The notes: generated by a model from the sequence alone, not told the origin. 64,000 bases of DNA from Chlorops oryzae (GCA_020466095.1 CM035808.1:76913026-76977025); one strand, 5' to 3'; positions 50,758 to 62,452 are shown, numbered from the stretch's first letter. Numbers and translations are program-made.

Positions 50758-51318
50758 ATATGTCAAATTTTTTCTCTTAATTTAAATTTTAATAAATTCA
50801 TTACTTTTGACATCGCCTTTACTAATTACCCAATTACTCTGTTAATAGGTACGGGGCAGACATTTCGAGCGGTAAAATCTAATTTCCCAAATCTCTGTGA
50901 CGGAATTTTAGGCCTAGACTTCATAACAAAATACAAATTCATTCTTGATTATTCAAAGGATAGTGGCTATTTCATAATAATTTCTAGAAATGAATCAATA
51001 ACTTTGCCAATAGAACCGTCCATGACAAGACATTCCATTTCATTACCCGCAAGAGCTGAACTTTATAGAAAGTTTAATTCAAAAGATCTGTCTGAAGATC
51101 TGTTTGTACCCAATCAAGAGGTGTCAGAAGGAATTTTTATTGCTAATTCAATCCGTTTTAAATCTCACCCTTACGTTAAAAAAATTAACACAACTTATAA
51201 TAATATAATATTAAAAGAAAAAACGATAAAAACGCAAAAACTAAATGGTTGTAACATATTTCCTCTCAATCAAAAACATTGTCAGGACATTTATGAAGAT
51301 AAAAACAAAAAATGTTAA
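50758..51318 (+). pseudogene. Element F protease and linker
   Basis: Reads FDIAFTNYPITLLIGTGQTF, where the catalytic Asp is Gly (IGTG for IDTG), then DGILGLDFITKYKFILDYSK, HSISLPARAELYRKF and VPNQEVSEGIFIANSI, all with B counterparts. About 40 residues between the active site and ILGLD appear deleted. Confidence 0.75.
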
Positions 51319-52440
51319 ATAAATTGTAAAAGCATTTTTTAGACTTTTTAAATAAAGATTTGACTGCGCTATGTGACAAATATTGCGATATTTTTGCCTT
51401 GGACACAGATCAAATCACTACTAAAAATTTTTATAAGCAAAAGCTTTACTTGAATGATACAAATCCCGTTTATATCAAAAATTACGAATTCCGGACACAC
51501 AAAAAGAAGAAATTAATAGACAGCTGGAAAAGTTGAAAAGGGATGGCATTGTGGATACTTCTGTTTCTGAATACAGCAGTCCGCTACTGGTGGTTGCAAA
51601 AAAAAACAATACCGGGTGAAAGGGCTAAGAAAAAGCATTTGGTTATTGATAACAGACAGGTTAATAAGAGACTGATGGCCGATAAATTTAAACTCCCCAG
51701 AATAGACTATGTGTTGGATCAACTGGGTAGAGCCAAATATTTTCCTGTTTGGATTTAATTTCAGGCTTTCACTAGATTGAGCTTTCGGAAATAACTAGAC
51801 CCCTTTTCAACAAATCAATGTTGATATAGATTTTCAAGATTACCCTTTGGCCTAAAAATAGCGTCAAATTCATTTTAAAGGATGATGACGCTGTCATTCG
51901 CAGGACTGAACCGATAACAACCATTCATATCAAACAATCTAAAATTCAGCGCGAAGATTTATAGCATTTTGCAATTATAACAGACGTTTTATACCACATT
52001 TCGCAAATTATGCAATTCATATTACTAGGTTGACACGTAAAAATACGCCTTTTGTATGGAGCGATGAAAGAGAAAAAGCTATCCAACGTTTGAAAAATTG
52101 ACTGCTTACAACAAAAATTTTGAAATATTCAAATTTTCGTAAAGAATTTTGCATTACTACGGATGCCAGTAAATTAGCATGTCGAGCGATTTTGAGCCCA
52201 GAATACTGTTCAAAGTTGCTGTCGCGCTGCGTAAACGCCACTTATTCCACGGCGAATACATTAATTACTCATTTCTTCCCAGAAAAAAGGAGGGAACTCG
52301 GTTATTCAACGCATGGAGCGACAGCGACTAACACTAATTGGATAGATTACATTCGATCGACACGTTTGCGAAAACCGACTCCCGTGAAACCAACTCAAAA
52401 AACCAAAAAACAAAGAAGCAAATAAATTTAAATTAAAAAG
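51319..52440 (+). pseudogene. Element F RT and RNase H remnants
   Basis: Fragments: KAKKKHLVIDNRQVNKRLMA-like wording at 51620-51680, FKLPRIDYVLDQLGRAKYFP, then after deletions EKAIQRLKN and a RNase H start (KEFCITTDASKLACRAILSP) near 52140. The RT palm with its YxDD box is missing. The last 200 bases (52230-52440) do not read as pol. Confidence 0.72.
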
Positions 52441-52464
52441 AAAAACCAAAACCGTGGATATTTT

Positions 52465-54645
52465 TGTAACGATTGTCTTGCCGAGCGGCTCATGTGTTAA
52501 AGCGGTCGCTGCATACCTAGTTCAGCTAGCTTCAGGGCTGGGAGTGGGACTTGCTTTCACACACGAACGACGGTAGTCACAAAGAATAAATCAGTATGCA
52601 GCTTTCAGAAAGAGATAGTAAATCAGCCATTTAAATAAAAAATTTTTTTTTGGTTAAATTCTAGCATTATGAAGGGGGGCCAAAAAAAAGAAAGGCACCC
52701 GCCCAAAATTATCTACTATGGTTGCTATTGGCATTTCGTCTCGTAAAAATTTCCTTAACTGTCTTGCGCTGAGGCTTAGGTGTCGATCGCCTAGCGTCTT
52801 TACCCTCCCGACCTGCTAACTTCTTTTATTTAGGCGAGTTAGCCCAATATTTATCTTTACCTACAAGTCATTCACATCCGCTTCACCTTACCGTTGAAAT
52901 TAAAGTCGCTTCAGTTCATTTTTAACATTTCAGCATAGTATATTAATCAACTATATAATAACAACAATATAAAAAAAATATAAGCTTTTCAACCACTCAT
53001 GAATACTAGGAATAGCCAAGGCAAAAAAAATTCAGAAAAGTATTGCTCCTTCGCGGGCTGTCCTCACAATAAAAACAAAAAAAAATATTCGATTTCTTAT
53101 TCTATATCTTAGTGTCTACTTTTATGTTCTTTAATTATTAAACTTTATATAATTTTTATAATAGTCGAAACGAAAACTTGCGATTTAACAGTATGTACGC
53201 CCTGGAAAGTTTAATCGACGACACGGAATAAAAAAAAAACAAACGACATTTCCGTCTTATTTTTCACTAAGAGTAGGGTACGATCCCCCATTTTACTTCT
53301 ATTACTGTATTCCGTATTTGAACCAGCAGGATTAAATATCATTGATTTTTTTTTTTGTTGTTTTTTTCAAAAACATTCCTCATTCTAAAGACCTTACAAC
53401 CGTCGAAGAACCCTTTTTCAATATATAAAAAAAACTGTGTCTAACTATTGGGCACACAAGCGGTCACTTAATCATTACAACAAATTCGTTACATCACTTA
53501 CTCTGTTACAATATGAGATCGGTGAGGTGAACATTTAGATTTCTTCATGCGTTCTGATGCAGCAACTTCAGGCGCCTGCAGCTCTGCTGAAACCGTCGAA
53601 ATTCTAATCGAAGTAGCTAAAGGATATAATTAAAATGTTGTAATTTATGTATGATCGCTTGTTCACAAAAAAAAACAAAATCTATGTTCTACGATTTACA
53701 ACCACAAAATTGGTGCGATACTTAGGTTTGAATTTAAGCAAATACGCTCTGAGTGCCTTGAACTTGGCACTAGTTTCGAACAACATCATCTTCCAACGCC
53801 AACGTATATAAACATGGTCCTACGGAAATTTCTCCGCTTAACTCAAGGTGCTTATTTCCGAACGAACGGTAGGTGTTGACCGCCGAATACCATAGGCTGC
53901 GTGGTTCCCAGTCGATTCTCGTCGCTATTTGCTCTTTGCACGATGCCTTCGCCCTATCCTTTATTGGAACAAATTTTAGGCTGACAACACGGCAATATCG
54001 CCTTCTTTTCCCGTCAAAGTTCCTCGATTTCCTTCACTAGGTTCCTGGCTTAGCACTGACAACGCTTACGCAGTCGGAATGGGAGTTGCGAGTCACTTTT
54101 GAGTCCTCCAAAAGAGGCAAGTGAGATTTCTCACTGTGAACGTGAAATATCGATAAAAGCACATGGCTAAAAATATATATATAACGAGAAGAACACGCCT
54201 ACCTTGCCTAATTTGTTTCTTACGCCAACAAATATACCAAAAAGAATGGTTAGCCTCCTGAGATTCCCAGATTCAATTCTCGAGAAGACCAAAGGGTTGT
54301 TCGCGGACCGATCACTGATTTACGTTATCAATTGTGACTCGATTTCGATGGCTGAGGATTATTTTGGGAACTTTGAAATAAACCCGACTGGCTGCTGGAA
54401 GTTCTCACCGGAAAAGGAAGAAGTCTAGTGAATTGACACCTAACCGACTTTGACGTTTGACTAATTGCATTAGAAGCCGATCAAATTTCCTGTATTCGAT
54501 TATTGCAACCCTGAGGCGCTATAAAGCTCAATTTACAGTGCAATGATGAACGTCAATCACGCCTGAGGAGTTGGTACGATAGTTTCACTAAAGCTTAGTT
54601 AATTTGTGGAAAATTTTGAGCAGATTTTTTTTTCGTACCCTTACA
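52465..54645 (-). repeat. Element G 3' LTR (2.18 kb)
   Basis: TGTAACGATTGTC...GTACCCTTACA in window orientation. It is about 98-99% identical to 60222-62386. Differences include an extra ATCGCTTGTTCACAAAAAAA-type insertion near 53655 and scattered substitutions. LTRs of this size are exceptional. Confidence 0.95.
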
Positions 54646-54699
54646 CCACAGATGCGATTCGAAATTCTTTGCAGAATCGCAGCTGAAGACAGTTTTCTA

Positions 54700-57600
54700 T
54701 TACCAAATATCTTTGGCATGGTATATGCCCACTGACTTCGACTCTACATCTCGCAACTCAAAATAATGACTTCCTATTTTCCCAATAATCACTGCTTTGA
54801 TACCTGTTGGAGCTAATTTGGCACAGACATTCTTGGCCATGTTACTTTGTACAAAATTTCTACGGATTACTTCATCTCCCACGTCCAATTTTCTCTCCTT
54901 AGCTCTAAGGTTATAAGTCTTCCGATTCTTTTCGTACGCGGCCTTAATTTTGTTTTGAATCTGATCACGAATCAACGATAGGGTATCTGAACGAGACAAA
55001 TCTCCAACGCATTCGGTCAGAGAGCGCAACTCTTTTAAAAGTCTATAGTCTTGGCCATGTGAGATCATAGTTTGACCAAAAACAAGTTCGTAAGGTGTCT
55101 TACTGATACTTTGGTGCACCGTCATTCTTAAAGCTGCGTTGATCGCACTGAGATATGATTCCCAATCTTTCTGCTCTTTTCTTATGAAGGATCTCAACGC
55201 CTCATTGATACTTCTATTTACACGCTCAGACGCATTGGACTGGGGCGAGTAAACAGCTGTACAACAATGATTTACCCCAAAGTTTCTCAAAAATATTTCA
55301 AAGTCCTTACTCTTGAACTGGCTACCGTTGTCTGTAACCAACGTCTCTGGTACTCCGAAACAATTGAAAATTTCATGCTCTAAGTATTCGATAATCGATT
55401 TGGACACAAATTTCCTCAACGGCTTAAGAAATGTGAATTTGGAGAAATGGTCCAGAATTATTAAAATTCCAATGCTCCCTTTCTTTGATCTGGGAAACGG
55501 TCCTATTAAATCCACGTATAATTTTTGAAATGGCCTATCGGTACAAACCAGTTGGCCCATTGGTGGTCGTAACGTATGCGATGGTGGTTTTGATGTTTTG
55601 CACAAATCACACTCCTCTATATAGTTTTTTATATCGCTAACAAGGCCCGGCCAATAGAAATATTTTCTGACTAAATTTACAGTCTTGGCTATTCCTCCAT
55701 TTGCTGCCACCGGAGTGTTGTGAGAAGCATATATTACGCTCTTGCGAAGTTCTTGTGGAACAACTAGTTTCCAATCTTCCGATTCATCCATCCTGCCTTG
55801 GGAAAAATCAGTTCGCTTATACAAAAATTTACCTACGATTCTAAAGTCGGGAAATTGTGTTTCTTCCACTTTCTTTATAAAATCCACATAATCTTCGCTT
55901 TCAAACCATTTCGACTCTAGATCAATAGCGGGTAACCGTTCAAGAACAATTGATTCCACAACATCCTCTAACTCAAACGAACGTGAAAGAGCGTCAGCTA
56001 CTAGATTTTCATTGCCTTTGCGATGTTCAATCAGAAAATCAAAACCCTGTAACTTAAGTGCCCATCTGGCTAATCTCCCATTCAAATCTTTCTGTGACAT
56101 AAGCCACTTCAGACTAGCGTGGTCCGTGATAACTTTAAAATTATGGCCTTCTATGTACGGTCTGAATTTTTTTATCGCAAGAACAACTGCCAAACACTCC
56201 AATTCAGTTACCGTGTAATTACGCTGCGCTTTGCTAAGCTTCTGCGACATATAAGCGATTGGTCGCTCAACTCCGTTTTCGTCTAATTGTGCGAGGAGCC
56301 CACCAATGCCGCTCATACTCGCATCGCATTGCACCATAAATTGTTTCGAGTAATCCGGATGAATAAGAAAAGGGGCAGAAGACAACAACTTTTTTACTTT
56401 CTCAAACGAAGCTTGCGCTTCTAAATTCCACTCAAATTTTTTTTTCTTGCTCAATAGTTCAGTCAGCGGGAAGGTAAGAGTAGCAAACTCTGGCACAAAG
56501 CGTCGGTACCAACCGGTTAGACCGAGGAATCTTCGAATCTGTCGTACCGTCCTTGGCACAGGAAAATCTGCAATTGCTTTTACTTTATCCTCATCCACTC
56601 TTAACGAGCCTTGTCCAACAATAAACCCCAAATAACGAACCTGACTGAGTCCAAATTGGCTTTTAGCGATATTGATCGTAAGACCGGCTTTTCTTAAATT
56701 AGCTGCGACCACTAACAATTGACTAACGTGCTCGTCGATGGTATTAGACACCACCAGCAAATCGTCAAGATACACGAAAATATTGGATTTGAGATTATAC
56801 GGTATAACTTTGTCCATTAGTCGACACATGGTTTGGGGTGCGTTGCAGAGCCCAAACGGCATGCGCTTATACTGGTACAAAGGGCGATTTGGAATGGTAA
56901 AAGCGGTTTTTGCTCGCGAATCGATGTCAAGCGGAATTTGCCAAAAAGCATCTTTTAAATCGATCTTCGAAATACAATACACTGGCGGCAATCTTGAAAT
57001 TAAACCGTCTATATTCGGGATGGGATAGGCATCCTTAATTGTAACTGAGTTCAATTTCCTTGAGTCTAGGCAAATGCGATCTTTCGCTGGTTTTGACACC
57101 AGAATAACAGGTGAAGACCATGCGGAATGTTCCGCTTCTTCAATAACACCAAACGATAACATGCGGTCTATTTCCTTGCACATACGTTGTTCCACGGCAG
57201 GTGAAATCGGATAATACCTTTGTTTGATCGGTAAGGCCGAGCCAGTGCAGATCTGGTGTTCTATAATGGACGTACGCCCTAAACCCTCACGTTCAAACGA
57301 TGGAAACGCGGCTATTGCTGCGTCCAATTTCATGTGTCCAGACGGACTTAGGAAAAGTTGGTCCGTGGAATTTTCGTTCTCGTTTATTACGGTGCAAACT
57401 TGGTGGTTTATGCTGATTTCTACACCAAATGCATCAAAAAAGTCCACTCCACAAATTATGCTTTCTCGAATGGAAGGTACTACGAGAAATGGAAATGAAA
57501 TGGTTCTTTTATTGAAGGAAATTTGAAATTTAATGGAGCCGTGTATGGTTTGCAGATGACCGTCTGCGGTTTTAACATTACCGATGAGTTTTCTAAAATA

Positions 57601-57992
57601 AGGGCTACTCATGGCTTCTTCGGCCAAACCTCCCCCGATGACACTAGTAGTAGCGCCACTATCTAGCAGGGCTAAATATTCTTTATCAAAGATTTTTATA
57701 TTGGCATGTGGTCGTCTATCTATTTCATCACGACATATACTGGAAATAACTATTCTATTTAAATTCCGAATTCTTTTCCAAAAATCTTTTATTCTTTTTA
57801 TCGATCTAACAACTCTCTTAGGTCGGGTCGATTCATCGAATAACAGTTTCCTAATTCTATAATATTCTTTTAGTCTCTCATGTAACGGTCTTTTCAACGG
57901 ATGAACAGGCTTACTATTATCCTGACAATTTAATTCCGAGGATGGTTGGATTGCGGATGTCCGCTGAAGAATTTGCGGGCATCCTGGCTGGG
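54700..57992 (-). CDS. pol: Element G Pol: protease, RT, RNase H, integrase
   Basis: One open frame in the -1 register after gag; it is open from about 58023 and probably entered by frameshift at 57993-57999. Counting from 58023: protease at about 105-215 (YLALLDSGATTSVIGG; IICGVDFFDAFG); RT at 270-480 (DRICLDSRKLNSVTI; MPFGLCNAPQTMCRLM; YLDD at about 417); RNase H at 555-680 (FMVQCDASMSGIGG; ELECLAVVLAIKKF; TDHASLKWLM); integrase at 750-1050 (LYVDLIGPFPRS; LVTDNGSQFKSKDF; NASERVNRSINEAL) with a C-terminal barrel. No stops. The second zinc-binding His is Asn (AANGG for the usual AAHGG). The stop lies 55 bp from the 3' LTR. Confidence 0.93.
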
Positions 57993-59546
57993 GTTTTCCT
58001 GCCGTAAGGTACACGTAGTACACGTAGGTCTATATGCGTTTTTGGTACCACAAACATAGCAGAAAATGCTTCGCGGCGCGGTGCAGTCCCTGTAACTGTG
58101 ACCAATTTCGTCACAGTTCCAACACTTAAAGCTATTGCTTAAGGCACATACTTCTAAGGGCGGTTTTGCGGCTGCTTCGCCTAGGTTAGGAGTAACGGAT
58201 AATTCATTAATTTTTTGAGGCGCACGAGACGCGAAAGCGTTGTTACGCAAGTCTCGCATAAATTTTTCGTGCTTACGAACTTCTCTTCGTAATTCACTAA
58301 TATTGGTAATATTCAAGTGTAAAAGTTCATGCCTGATTTCGGGACGCAAGTTTTTTATTAAAATCTCACACAATTCCGAATCAGCAAAGGGTATGCTTAG
58401 TTTGTCAGACAGGCTAAGAATCGCATCGTGAAAATCATCAAAGGATTCGTTGGTCTTTTGTCTTCTCTTCGACATATCGTCTCTTATATCAGAATCAGCG
58501 ATTCCAGAATTAAATTCTCGCTTCATGGCTTCTCGAAGTTGAGGCCAATGAAAGTTTGGAACACGACGGTGATATCGCCAGAACCAGGTGGTGGCTTTGT
58601 CATCAAACAGAAGGTGGATATTTTGACAGAGTAATTCCTCATTGCCATTTAATATATTTTCAGTCAAATATTCGACTCGATATATAAAATCTTCAATGGA
58701 AATCTTATCCCTAGTGCCTGTGAATTTTAAGTTCCAGTTTCTCATAATGTTGAGCACCCGCTCTCGAGAAGACGGATCTCTTTCCGTACCGGAGATTCTA
58801 TTGGGCGAAAGGTGTTCTACCGAAAAATTCGACTGCCTATTAGGGAGTTGTGATCGGTAATTTGGTGCACGACTCGGAGGAGGAGTGCTGTGGATGTTTG
58901 AACGGGTCAAGGTATTCACTATATCTCCCGGTGTGGTTTCATGTGGCCAATTTATGACTGACTCAAAAGACACTCGACGATTTGTACGATCAATTGAATT
59001 CGAACCTAAATTAAACCCACGGAAAGCATTTCGTATTTCAGTAGAAACGGTTTGTGCTATTTCGCTTCTAAGCGTTTCTGCGGAATTTTCGATCATATTT
59101 TGAACCGTACGTTCATCTAAGTTTCTACCGCGCGATTGGGCGTTTTGCCTTGAATGTCCCCGATGGCTACGTTGCCAAGCGCTTGGGTCACGACTCTGCA
59201 CATTTTGGCTATTACTGTTTTGGGTTTGGGCAAACAGTCTAGTGACGGGTCGATTTAGTCTCTCAGCTGATGCTGGTGCATCAATTAAGTTCTGGACGAC
59301 GTTTTCGGTAGGTATTGAAACATGATCTGAGCTAGAACAAAGGTCTGTAATTAAACAAGGAGTTCTACAAATTGGACACGATAAGTTGGTTCTTAACCAG
59401 ATGCTAATGCATTCTGAATGAAATTGATGAAGGCAAGGGGTAATAGTGCGTGTCGCTACGTCACTAATAGCATCTTTACAGATAGTGCAATTCGGATAGA
59501 CACCCTCAGCAGAAATTGCATTTTCGTCGCTCGCGGACGTAGCCAT
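57930..59546 (-). CDS. gag: Element G Gag with N-terminal RING-H2 finger
   Basis: 538 residues from ATG 59546. Residues 20-60 form a RING-H2: C20-x2-C23-x14-C38-x-H40-x2-H43-x2-C46-x10-C57-x2-C60. Residues 65-270 are polar and disordered. The capsid core lies at about 275-440 (MRNWNLKFTGTRDKISIEDF; DDKATTWFWRYHRRVPNFHW; ESFDDFHDAILSLSDKL; LIKNLRPEIRHELLHLNI). A CCHC knuckle follows (CWNCDEIGHSYRDC), then a second one with His replaced by Ala (CYVCGTKNAYRPTC). Capsid and knuckles are normal for Gag; the RING is not a Gag domain I know. Ubiquitin-ligase activity is inferred from conserved key residues. Confidence 0.93.
   Translation of the reverse strand: MATSASDENAISAEGVYPNCTICKDAISDVATRTITPCLHQFHSECISIWLRTNLSCPICRTPCLITDLCSSSDHVSIPTENVVQNLIDAPASAERLNRPVTRLFAQTQNSNSQNVQSRDPSAWQRSHRGHSRQNAQSRGRNLDERTVQNMIENSAETLRSEIAQTVSTEIRNAFRGFNLGSNSIDRTNRRVSFESVINWPHETTPGDIVNTLTRSNIHSTPPPSRAPNYRSQLPNRQSNFSVEHLSPNRISGTERDPSSRERVLNIMRNWNLKFTGTRDKISIEDFIYRVEYLTENILNGNEELLCQNIHLLFDDKATTWFWRYHRRVPNFHWPQLREAMKREFNSGIADSDIRDDMSKRRQKTNESFDDFHDAILSLSDKLSIPFADSELCEILIKNLRPEIRHELLHLNITNISELRREVRKHEKFMRDLRNNAFASRAPQKINELSVTPNLGEAAAKPPLEVCALSNSFKCWNCDEIGHSYRDCTAPRSIFCYVCGTKNAYRPTCTTCTLRQENPSQDARKFFSGHPQSNHPRN
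57993..57999 (-). promoter_or_regulatory. Candidate -1 frameshift heptamer GGAAAAC in element G
   Basis: Gag frame reads CAG GAA AAC CCC. Slipping one base back gives GGA AAA CCC in the pol frame. It lies in the gag-pol overlap (57930 to about 58023) and is the same heptamer as in element B. Confidence 0.4.
59367..59489 (-). other. RING-H2 domain of element G Gag
   Basis: All eight zinc ligands are present with C3H2C3 spacing. Residues that contact E2 enzymes in active RING ligases are also there: Ile22 (between the first two Cys), Trp50 (between ligands six and seven), Pro58 (in CPIC) and Arg61, the linchpin position just after the last Cys. Preservation of both structural and catalytic positions argues for a working E3 domain. 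Confidence 0.88.
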
Positions 59547-60039
59547 GATTACGGTATGATAATTACGATTAGATATTAATACAAAAAAAATTTGATATAT
59601 TCAACGGCTTAGTGAAGACTTATAATGGAATGGTATTCGGTAAAGTTAATCAAAAAATTTTCCTCTATTTATAAAAAAATTTGACAAAGAAAGAAAATAT
59701 TACGAGACAAAAGCCTGTACGGAGTCAAAATGATTTAAATTGAATTCTTCTCCTAATAGTTCTATCGTGAGTATGATTCGAATTAACCCGAATCAAAATT
59801 CTCTAACGAAGACTAATTTTGGAAGTGGTCTTAAATGGAATAAGCTCAAGAATTATATCCATAGGTCAACAATAGCATCACCGCACGTTGCTGTAATCCT
59901 ACGAATAATAACGCCAGCCATAAACTGCTTAGCGATCAAAATATTTTTCAAATTGCCAAATGGTCATATATTTCAACTTTGACATACAGAAATCTCATTT
60001 GGTAATTTCAAATCAGTTTAGAATTTCTTATTATAATAA

Positions 60040-60091
<52 letters not shown>

Positions 60092-60195
60092 AGAATTTCA
60101 CCAAGTTGGAGCGCTGCTCGACGGAAAAAAAATGTATTGATTATTTTATTTATTTTCAATTTTTTTTTTTTTTCACACGGGTAAAACCTGAGCAT
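59547..60195 (-). other. Element G leader with 40-base homopolymer
   Basis: Leader between the primer-binding site and the gag ATG. It includes a T40 run at about 60049-60088 (A40 in element RNA) and a second T-rich run near 60160. No gene is visible. The plus-strand ORF 59740-59982 is antisense and unremarkable. Confidence 0.6.
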
Positions 60196-60215
60196 GCCCC
60201 ACACGTTGGGCGCCA
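60196..60215 (-). promoter_or_regulatory. Element G primer-binding site (tRNA-Lys type)
   Basis: In element orientation TGGCGCCCAACGTGTGGG, six bases after the 5' LTR end. It matches the well-known tRNA-Lys type site TGGCGCCCAACGTGGGG except for one inserted base. Confidence 0.8.
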
Positions 60216-60221
60216 TATTTT

Positions 60222-62386
60222 TGTAACGATTGTCTTGCCGAGCGGCTCATGTGTTTAAGCGGTCGCTGCATACCTAGTTCAGCTAGCTTCAGGGCTGGGA
60301 GTGGGACTTGCTTTCACACACGAACGACGGTAGTCACAAAGAATAAATCAGTATGCAGCTTTCAGAAAGAGATAGTAAATCAGCCATTTAAATAAAAAAT
60401 TTTTTTTTGGTTAAATTCTAGCATTATGAAGGGGGGCCAAAAAAAAGAAAGGCACCCGCCCAAAATTATCTACTATGGTTGCTATTGGCATTTCGTCTCG
60501 TAAAAATTTCCTTAACTGTCTTGCGCTGAGGCTTAGGTGTCAATCGCCTAGCGTCTTTACCCTCCCGACCTGCTAACTTCTTTTATTTAGGCGAGTTAGC
60601 CCAATATTTATCTTTACCTACAAGTCATTCACATCCGCTTCACCTTACCGTTGAAATTAAAGTCGCTTCAGTTCATTTTTAACATTTCAGCATAGTATAT
60701 TCATCAACTATATAATAACAACAATATAAAAAAAATATAAGCTTTTCAACCACTCATGAATACTAGGAATAGCCAAGGCAAAAAAAATTCAGAAAAGTAT
60801 TGCTCCTTCGCGGGCTGTCCTCACAATAAAAACAAAAAAAATATTCGATTTCTTATTCTATATCTTAGTGTCTACTTTTATGTTCTTTAATTATTAAACT
60901 TTATATAATTTGTATAATAGTCGAAACGAAAACTTGCGATTTAACAGTATGTACGCCCTCGAAAGTTTAATCGACGACACGGAATAAAAAAAAAAACAAA
61001 CGACATTTCCGTCTCATTTTTCACTAAGAGTAGGGTACAATCCCCCATTTTACTTCTATTACTGTATTCCGTATTTGAACCAGCAGGATTAAATATCATT
61101 GATTTTTTTTTTTGTTGTTTTTTTCAAAAACATTCCTCATTCTAAGGACCTTACAACCGTCGAAGAACCCTTTTTCAATATATAAAAAAAACTGTGTCTA
61201 ACTATTGGGCACACAAGCGGTCACTTAATCATTACAACAAATTCGTTACATCACTTACTCTGTTACAATATGAGATCGGTGAGGTGAACATTTAGATTTC
61301 CTCATGCGTTCTGATGCAGCAACTTCAGGCGCCTGCAGCTCTGCTGAAACCGTCGAAATTCTAATCGAAGTAGCTAAAGGATATAATTAAAATGTTGTAA
61401 TTTATGTATGTATGAACAAAATCTATGTTCTACGATTTACAACCACAAAATTGGTGCGATACTTAGGTTTGAATTTAAGCAAATACGCTCTGACTGCCTT
61501 GAACTTGGCACTAGTTTCGAACAACATCATCTTCCAACGCCAACGTATATAACCATGGTCCTACGGAAATTTCTCCGCTTAACTCAAGGTGCTTATTTCC
61601 GAACGAACGGTAGGTGTTGACCGCCGAATACAATAGGCTGCGTGGTTCCCAGTCGATTCTCGTCGCTATTTGCTCTTTGCACGATGCCTTCGCCCTATCC
61701 TTTATTGGAACAAATTTTAGGCTGACAACACGGCAATATCGCCTTCTTTTCCCGTCAAAGTTCCTCGATTTCCTTCACTAGGTTCCTGGCTTAGCACTGA
61801 CAACGCTTACGCAGTCGGAATGGGAGTTGCGAGTCACTTTTGAGTCCTCCAAAAGAGGCAAGTGAGATTTCTCACTGTGAACGTGAAATATCGATAAAAG
61901 CACATGGCTAAAAATATATATATAACGAGAAGAACACGCCTACCTTGCCTAATTTGTTTCTTACGCCAACAAATATACCAAAAAGAATGGTTAGCCTCCT
62001 GAGATTCCCAGATTCAATTCCCGAGAAGACCAAAGGGTTGTTCGCGGACCGATCACTGATTTACGTTATCAATTGTGACTCGATTTCGATGGCTGAGGAT
62101 TATTTTGGGAACTTTGAAATAAACCCGACTGGCTGCTGGAAGTTCTCACCGGAAAAGGAAGAAGTCTAGTGAATTGACACCTAACCGACTTTGACGTTTG
62201 ACTAATTGCATTAGAAGCCGATCAAATTTCCTGTATTCGATTATTGCAACCCTGAGGCGCTCTAAAGCTCAATTTACAGTGCAGTGAGGAACGTCAATCA
62301 CGCCTGAGGAGTTGGTACGATAGTTTCACTAAAGCTTAGTTAATTTGTGGAAAATTTTGAGCAGATTTTTTTTTCGTACCCTTACA
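60222..62386 (-). repeat. Element G 5' LTR (2.17 kb)
   Basis: Partner of 52465-54645, with the same TGTAACG and CCTTACA ends. It carries the element promoter. A short antisense ORF (61987-62169) is shared with the other LTR. Confidence 0.95.
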
Positions 62387-62452
62387 ATTCTCGAAAATAT
62401 AAGTACGGAAAGAAGCCGAAGTGATTGAATTTTTTCCTATATATGTTTCTAA
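62387..62452. other. Short unassigned spacer ending in TAA
   Basis: Sequence between element G and the Harbinger TIR. The last three bases TAA (62450-62452) could be the 3-bp target duplication typical of PIF/Harbinger elements. Confidence 0.4.

Larger units (their letters stand above)
47671..52464 (+). mobile_element. Element F: decayed 412/mdg1-like retrotransposon cut by element G
   Basis: Plus-strand order: probable 5' LTR, TGGCGATCC primer-binding site, membrane mini-ORF, an extra coding-like stretch, Gag, protease/linker, partial RT and RNase H. The wording is homologous to element B. Integrase and the 3' LTR are missing. It ends abruptly before 52464, where element G is inserted, and no F sequence resumes after G. 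Confidence 0.78.
52465..62386 (-). mobile_element. Element G: Ulysses-like LTR retrotransposon with RING-Gag
   Basis: The 9.9-kb element has LTRs of 2,181 and 2,165 bp that are nearly identical, intact Gag (538 aa) and Pol (1,107 aa) ORFs on the minus strand, no env, and a TGGCGCCCAACGTG primer-binding site of tRNA-Lys type. Huge LTRs plus a tRNA-Lys site are features of the Ulysses/Osvaldo group (from memory). Flanks ATTTT and ATTCT may be an imperfect 5-bp duplication. It is young and close to autonomous. One possible defect is an Asn in the integrase zinc module. Confidence 0.92.
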
